Assembly (NCBI GenBank): GCA_900770635.1
Contig: CAAGLB010000138.1
Span: 7,016 to 71,015 of the forward strand
Reading direction: 5' to 3'
DNA: 64,000 bases
From: an uncultured Alistipes sp.
GTDB lineage: Bacteria; Bacteroidota; Bacteroidia; Bacteroidales; Rikenellaceae
Positions within the stretch are counted from its first letter, which is position 1. The number at the start of each line of letters is the position of its first letter. Positions 60,868-64,000 of the stretch are shown here, one piece after another. Under the pieces are notes generated by a model. That model ran no database searches. It saw only the letters and a list, made by a program, of their open reading frames with translations, and was not told the origin of the DNA. Made by a program: the position numbers and the translations under genes.

Positions 60868-62223
60868 TTAGTAGCGACCTTGGATTCGTCCGGTCTTCAT
60901 AAGACCATCGTAGTGACGCATCAAAAGGTAGCTCTCAATCTGCTTAAGAGTGTCAAGAACTACACCCACCATAATCAACAATGAGGTACCTCCGTAGAAG
61001 TAAGCAAACTGCTGAGTAACGCCGAGAGTCATGGCTACAGCTGGAAGAACTGTGATAACAGCCAAGAAAATCGAGCCTGGGAGTGTGATTCGAGTCATGA
61101 CGTTGTCGATATAAGTAACTGTGCTCTTACCAGGCTTAACACCAGGGATAAAACCACCGTTACGCTTCATATCGTCAGCCATCATTTGAGGATTAACGAT
61201 AATTGCGGTGTAGAAATAGGTAAACGCAATTACCAATACTGCAAGCGTAAAGTTGTACCAGAAGCCCGCAACATTTGAGAAGGCACCACCCTGCCAGATA
61301 AGGCCTGGGATAAACATGAGTGCCTGGGCAAAGATAATAGGCATTACATTGGCTGCGTTCAACTTCAAAGGAATGTACTGACGCACACCACCATACTGCT
61401 TATTACCTACGATACGCTTTGCATACTGAACAGGAATCTTGCGAACAGCCTGCACAATAGCAATGGCCAACATGAACACCATAGCGAGCAATACAAGCTC
61501 TACGATGAGCATGATGATGCTACCTGCTGAACCCTCCAACTTGAACATGAACTCCTGAAGGAAGGCCTGTGGGAGGCGCGCAACGATACCGATCATGATG
61601 ATCAATGAGATACCGTTACCGATACCTCGGTCGGTGATCTTCTCACCAAGCCACATGATGAACATGGTGCCGGCGATAAGAATGAGTGTTGATGTGTAGA
61701 TAAAGGTTGACTCACCCAAAGCGATAACATCACCACGCATTACCATTGTCTTGAGGTATGCAGGAGCCTGCAACATCAAAACACCGATAGTAAGGAAACG
61801 AGTCCACTGATTCATCTTGCGACGACCGCTCTCACCCTCGCGCTGCATCTTACGGAAGTAAGGTATCATGATACCCAACAACTGAATGATGATAGACGCG
61901 GTGATGTAAGGCATCACACCAAGAGCGAAGATTGAAGCCTGCTCGAATGCACCGCCCGAGAAGACGTTCAACAAGCCCATAAGACCATTGTCACCACTCA
62001 TGGCCTGCGCCATCTGTGCCTCCAATGCTGCATGGTTGATACCTGGCAGAGTCACAAAACTACCCAAGCGATATATGACCAAGAGGCCGAGCGTAAAGAG
62101 GATACGCGAACGAAGCTCCTCGATCTTGTATATATTCTTGAGCGTCTCAATGAGTTTCTTGTTGGTAGCAAGTAGAGCGACGAGAACTACTAAAATTATA
62201 CCAACAACAATGTACTGGTTCAT
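60868..62223 (-). CDS. secY: Protein translocase SecY with extra N-terminal hydrophobic segment
   Basis: 451 residues. The standard SecY body begins at about residue 22 (KKLIETLKNIYKIEELRSRI) and shows ten membrane helices, LGIMIPYFRKMQREGESGRR, GIGNGISLIIMIGI and the C-terminal RHYDGLMKTGRIQGRY. Before it stands MNQYIVVGIILVVLVALLAT, a 17-residue hydrophobic run with no ATG, GTG or TTG codon between it and the SecY body. SecY forms the Sec channel. If the first segment spans the membrane the protein has eleven helices with the N-terminus outside. Confidence 0.97.
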   Translation of the reverse strand: MNQYIVVGIILVVLVALLATNKKLIETLKNIYKIEELRSRILFTLGLLVIYRLGSFVTLPGINHAALEAQMAQAMSGDNGLMGLLNVFSGGAFEQASIFALGVMPYITASIIIQLLGIMIPYFRKMQREGESGRRKMNQWTRFLTIGVLMLQAPAYLKTMVMRGDVIALGESTFIYTSTLILIAGTMFIMWLGEKITDRGIGNGISLIIMIGIVARLPQAFLQEFMFKLEGSAGSIIMLIVELVLLAMVFMLAIAIVQAVRKIPVQYAKRIVGNKQYGGVRQYIPLKLNAANVMPIIFAQALMFIPGLIWQGGAFSNVAGFWYNFTLAVLVIAFTYFYTAIIVNPQMMADDMKRNGGFIPGVKPGKSTVTYIDNVMTRITLPGSIFLAVITVLPAVAMTLGVTQQFAYFYGGTSLLIMVGVVLDTLKQIESYLLMRHYDGLMKTGRIQGRY

Positions 62224-62350
62224 AAAATTTAGGTTTATTGATTCGTAAACTTTTAAACTGTGGGGTCGGGGCTATGTCGAACCGCCTTATTATTATATAT
62301 AGGTTATCTTCATATTTGTTGACTCCCGAGCCCAGCAGTCTTGGTAATCA

Positions 62351-62797
62351 CTACAACTTCTCAACTGAACCACCAGCAGCTACGATAGCTGCCTCTGCAG
62401 TCTTTGAGAATGCGTTAGCCTTAACAGCCAAAGCACGAGTGATTGTACCGTTACCGAGAATCTTAACCTTGTCGTTAGCTGATACGAAGCCAGCCTGCAC
62501 GAGAGTCTCGAAAGTAACCTCTGTGAGGTTGTTCTTTGCTGCGAGCTCCTCGAGAGTTGAAAGGTTGATAGCCTTGTACTCTACACGCTTGATATTTGTG
62601 AAGCCGAACTTAGGAAGACGACGCTGCAAAGGCATCTGACCACCCTCGAAACCAAGCTTGCTTGAATAACCTGAGCGTGACTTAGCACCCTTCAAACCAC
62701 GGGTTGAGTAACCACCGTGACCCGAGCCGGCACCACGACCCACACGCTTATCGTGGTGGGTAGCGCCCTTAGCGGGCTTAAGATTATGAAGTTCCAT
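62351..62797 (-). CDS. rplO: 50S ribosomal protein L15
   Basis: 148 residues. Starts MELHNLKPAKGATHHDKRVG, with the Gly-rich GRGAGSGHGGYSTRGLKGAK segment and FEGGQMPLQRRLPKFGFTN. Large-subunit protein, in the usual place before secY. Confidence 0.98.
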   Translation of the reverse strand: MELHNLKPAKGATHHDKRVGRGAGSGHGGYSTRGLKGAKSRSGYSSKLGFEGGQMPLQRRLPKFGFTNIKRVEYKAINLSTLEELAAKNNLTEVTFETLVQAGFVSANDKVKILGNGTITRALAVKANAFSKTAEAAIVAAGGSVEKL

Positions 62798-62823
62798 TTC
62801 TTATTCTTTTTTCTTGGTTAAAC

Positions 62824-63006
62824 TTATTTTACCTCCTCAACACGCACGAGGTGCTTAACACGCTCAATCATACCCTTGATGATTACTGAGTCGCTGTGCT
62901 CAACAGTCTGGTTGATCTTGCGGAGTCCGAGTGCATCGAGGTTCTTGCACTGCTGTGTCGATGCGCCGATACGGCTCTTAATCTGAGTGATTTTCAATGT
63001 TGCCAT
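62824..63006 (-). CDS. rpmD: 50S ribosomal protein L30
   Basis: 60 residues, complete. MATLKITQIKSRIGASTQQC, LDALGLRKINQTVEH and VKHLVRVEEV match the family from end to end. Located between rpsE and rplO. Confidence 0.97.
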   Translation of the reverse strand: MATLKITQIKSRIGASTQQCKNLDALGLRKINQTVEHSDSVIIKGMIERVKHLVRVEEVK

Positions 63007-63024
63007 AGTTTCAATCTCCTATAA

Positions 63025-63543
63025 TTAACCGTTAAACACCTTGGTAAGTGAGATACCGCGCACCTGTGCTACTGAACGAGCATCACGCAACTCGCACAAA
63101 GCACCGATAGTTGCCTTAACGAGGTTGTGTGGGTTAGATGAACCCTTGCTCTTTGCAAGCACGTTCTTGATACCTACTGACTCCAATACTGCACGCATCG
63201 CACCACCAGCGATGATACCAGTACCAGGGGCTGCTGGGCGAATCATAACCTCAGAACCTCCGAAACGCATCTCCTGCTTGTGAGGAATTGTGCCGTTGAG
63301 TACAGGAATCTTAACCAAATTCTTCTTTGCATCCTCTACGCCCTTTGAGATAGCTACGGTAACCTCCGCAGCCTTACCAAGACCATAGCCTACAACACCG
63401 TTCTCGTTACCTACAACTACGATAGCTGAGAAAGTGAAGGTACGACCACCCTTGGTTACCTTAGTAACGCGGTTGATTGCAACCAAACGATCCTTCAACT
63501 CAAGGTCGCTTGTGCGTACTCTCTTTATGTTAGTATTTGCCAT
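63025..63543 (-). CDS. rpsE: 30S ribosomal protein S5
   Basis: 172 residues. RNA-binding N-terminal domain (RLVAINRVTKVTKGGRTFTF, VVGNENGVVGYGLGKAAEV) and C-terminal domain (GIIAGGAMRAVLESVGIKNV). Involved in translational accuracy. Confidence 0.98.
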   Translation of the reverse strand: MANTNIKRVRTSDLELKDRLVAINRVTKVTKGGRTFTFSAIVVVGNENGVVGYGLGKAAEVTVAISKGVEDAKKNLVKIPVLNGTIPHKQEMRFGGSEVMIRPAAPGTGIIAGGAMRAVLESVGIKNVLAKSKGSSNPHNLVKATIGALCELRDARSVAQVRGISLTKVFNG

Positions 63544-63549
63544 AATCGC

Positions 63550-63912
63550 TTAGAATTTAAGGCCACCCTCACGAGCAGCGTCAGCCAACATTTTTACTCG
63601 ACCGTGATAGAGGTAACCGTTACGATCAAATGATACTGCGGTGATACCCTTCTCAGCAGCACGTGTTGCAGCGAGCTTACCTACCAATGCTGCAACCTCA
63701 CTCTTGTTCTTACCTGCTGCCTCTGCTGCTACCTCCTTGTCCAACGATGAAGCAGTTGCCAAGGTTACGCCTGCGAGGTCATCAATAAACTGTACGTAGA
63801 TCTGCTTGTTGCTACGGAATACAGTCATGCGAGGCTGTGATGCTGTACCGTTAACGATCTTACGAATACGCATCTTGATTCTCGCTCTTCTTTCAATCTT
63901 ATTCAATGCCAT
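63550..63912 (-). CDS. rplR: 50S ribosomal protein L18
   Basis: 120 residues. RRARIKMRIRKIVNGTASQP, RMTVFRSNKQIYVQFIDDLA and the C-terminal FDRNGYLYHGRVKMLADAAR. It binds 5S rRNA. Confidence 0.98.
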   Translation of the reverse strand: MALNKIERRARIKMRIRKIVNGTASQPRMTVFRSNKQIYVQFIDDLAGVTLATASSLDKEVAAEAAGKNKSEVAALVGKLAATRAAEKGITAVSFDRNGYLYHGRVKMLADAAREGGLKF

Positions 63913-63928
63913 AATCTTGACTTATTTA

Positions 63929-64000
63929 CTATTTAGCTGCCGACTTACCTGCCTTACGACGGATTACCTCGCCGACGAACTTAATACCCTTACCCTTGTA
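63929..64000 (-). CDS. rplF: 50S ribosomal protein L6, C-terminal end
   Basis: The last 23 residues only: YKGKGIKFVGEVIRRKAGK then SAAK and a TAG stop. This is the conserved L6 C-terminus and fits the position before rplR. The rest lies beyond the window. Confidence 0.9.
   Translation of the reverse strand, partial: YKGKGIKFVGEVIRRKAGKSAAK

Overview
The window is a chromosomal segment from a member of the Bacteroidota, almost certainly order Bacteroidales. Evidence for this is the set of promoters matching the Bacteroidales sigma factor consensus (-7 TAnnTTTG with a -33 TTG 18-20 bases upstream) and the absence of convincing Shine-Dalgarno sequences. The gene content agrees: TonB-dependent receptors with a carboxypeptidase-like N-terminal domain, BACON-type surface lipoproteins, an S46 dipeptidyl-peptidase, and the DUF4271-hemD-rnpA-yidD neighbourhood. 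Base composition is near one half. A gut Rikenellaceae/Alistipes-like species would fit, but the sequence alone does not prove the genus. No tRNA, rRNA, CRISPR array, transposase or prophage was found.

Layout. 1-2013: the N-terminal part of a TonB receptor with a small His-rich partner, probably a metal uptake locus. 2351-26003: mostly housekeeping genes (rpsA, tadA, aspS, a GH20 hexosaminidase, lysS, tpiA, an S46 peptidase, maf, a DUF1573 protein, nfnAB, rplS, lpxB). Two oddities lie inside: a RhuM-Fic fusion between lysS and tpiA, and a degenerate FAH-fold protein coupled to lpxB. 23949-31453: three large surface lipoproteins. 32047-38237: two PepSY-like secreted proteins, then a XusC-XusB-XusA-like siderophore/haem uptake operon. 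38617-46736: yidD, rnpA, hemD, DUF4271, a sensor kinase, an S41 protease, ispH, cmk and a LysE-type exporter. 47432-56363: five surface lipoproteins, three of them close paralogues built from repeated Fn3-like modules. 56560-64000: the spc/alpha ribosomal operon from rplQ back to the C-terminus of rplF, including rpoA, secY, map, infA and rpmJ.

The most unusual feature is not a gene. Six copies of a ~128-bp palindromic element occur in gene-free DNA at 4840-4950, 2222-2349, 28503-28632, 31794-31920, 31922-32048 and 38491-38618. Each complete copy is closed by a 10-bp terminal inverted repeat that exists in three compensated sequence versions. Each encloses a central hairpin that reads as an intrinsic terminator. 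Five of the six abut or overlap the TAA stop codon of a minus-strand gene (rpsA, a TPR protein, a lipoprotein, a PepSY-like protein and yidD); the sixth is tandem to one of these. At four loci the element is preceded by a second structure, an imperfect long hairpin whose arms are degenerate 9-bp tandem repeats. Together these look like an undescribed composite repeat, either mobile or a 3'-end processing/termination module.

Functional links: the TonB receptors and the Xus-like operon import metals or siderophores. The lipoprotein families display Fn3/BACON modules at the surface. The NfnAB pair balances ferredoxin, NADH and NADPH. The remainder is translation, envelope and isoprenoid housekeeping.
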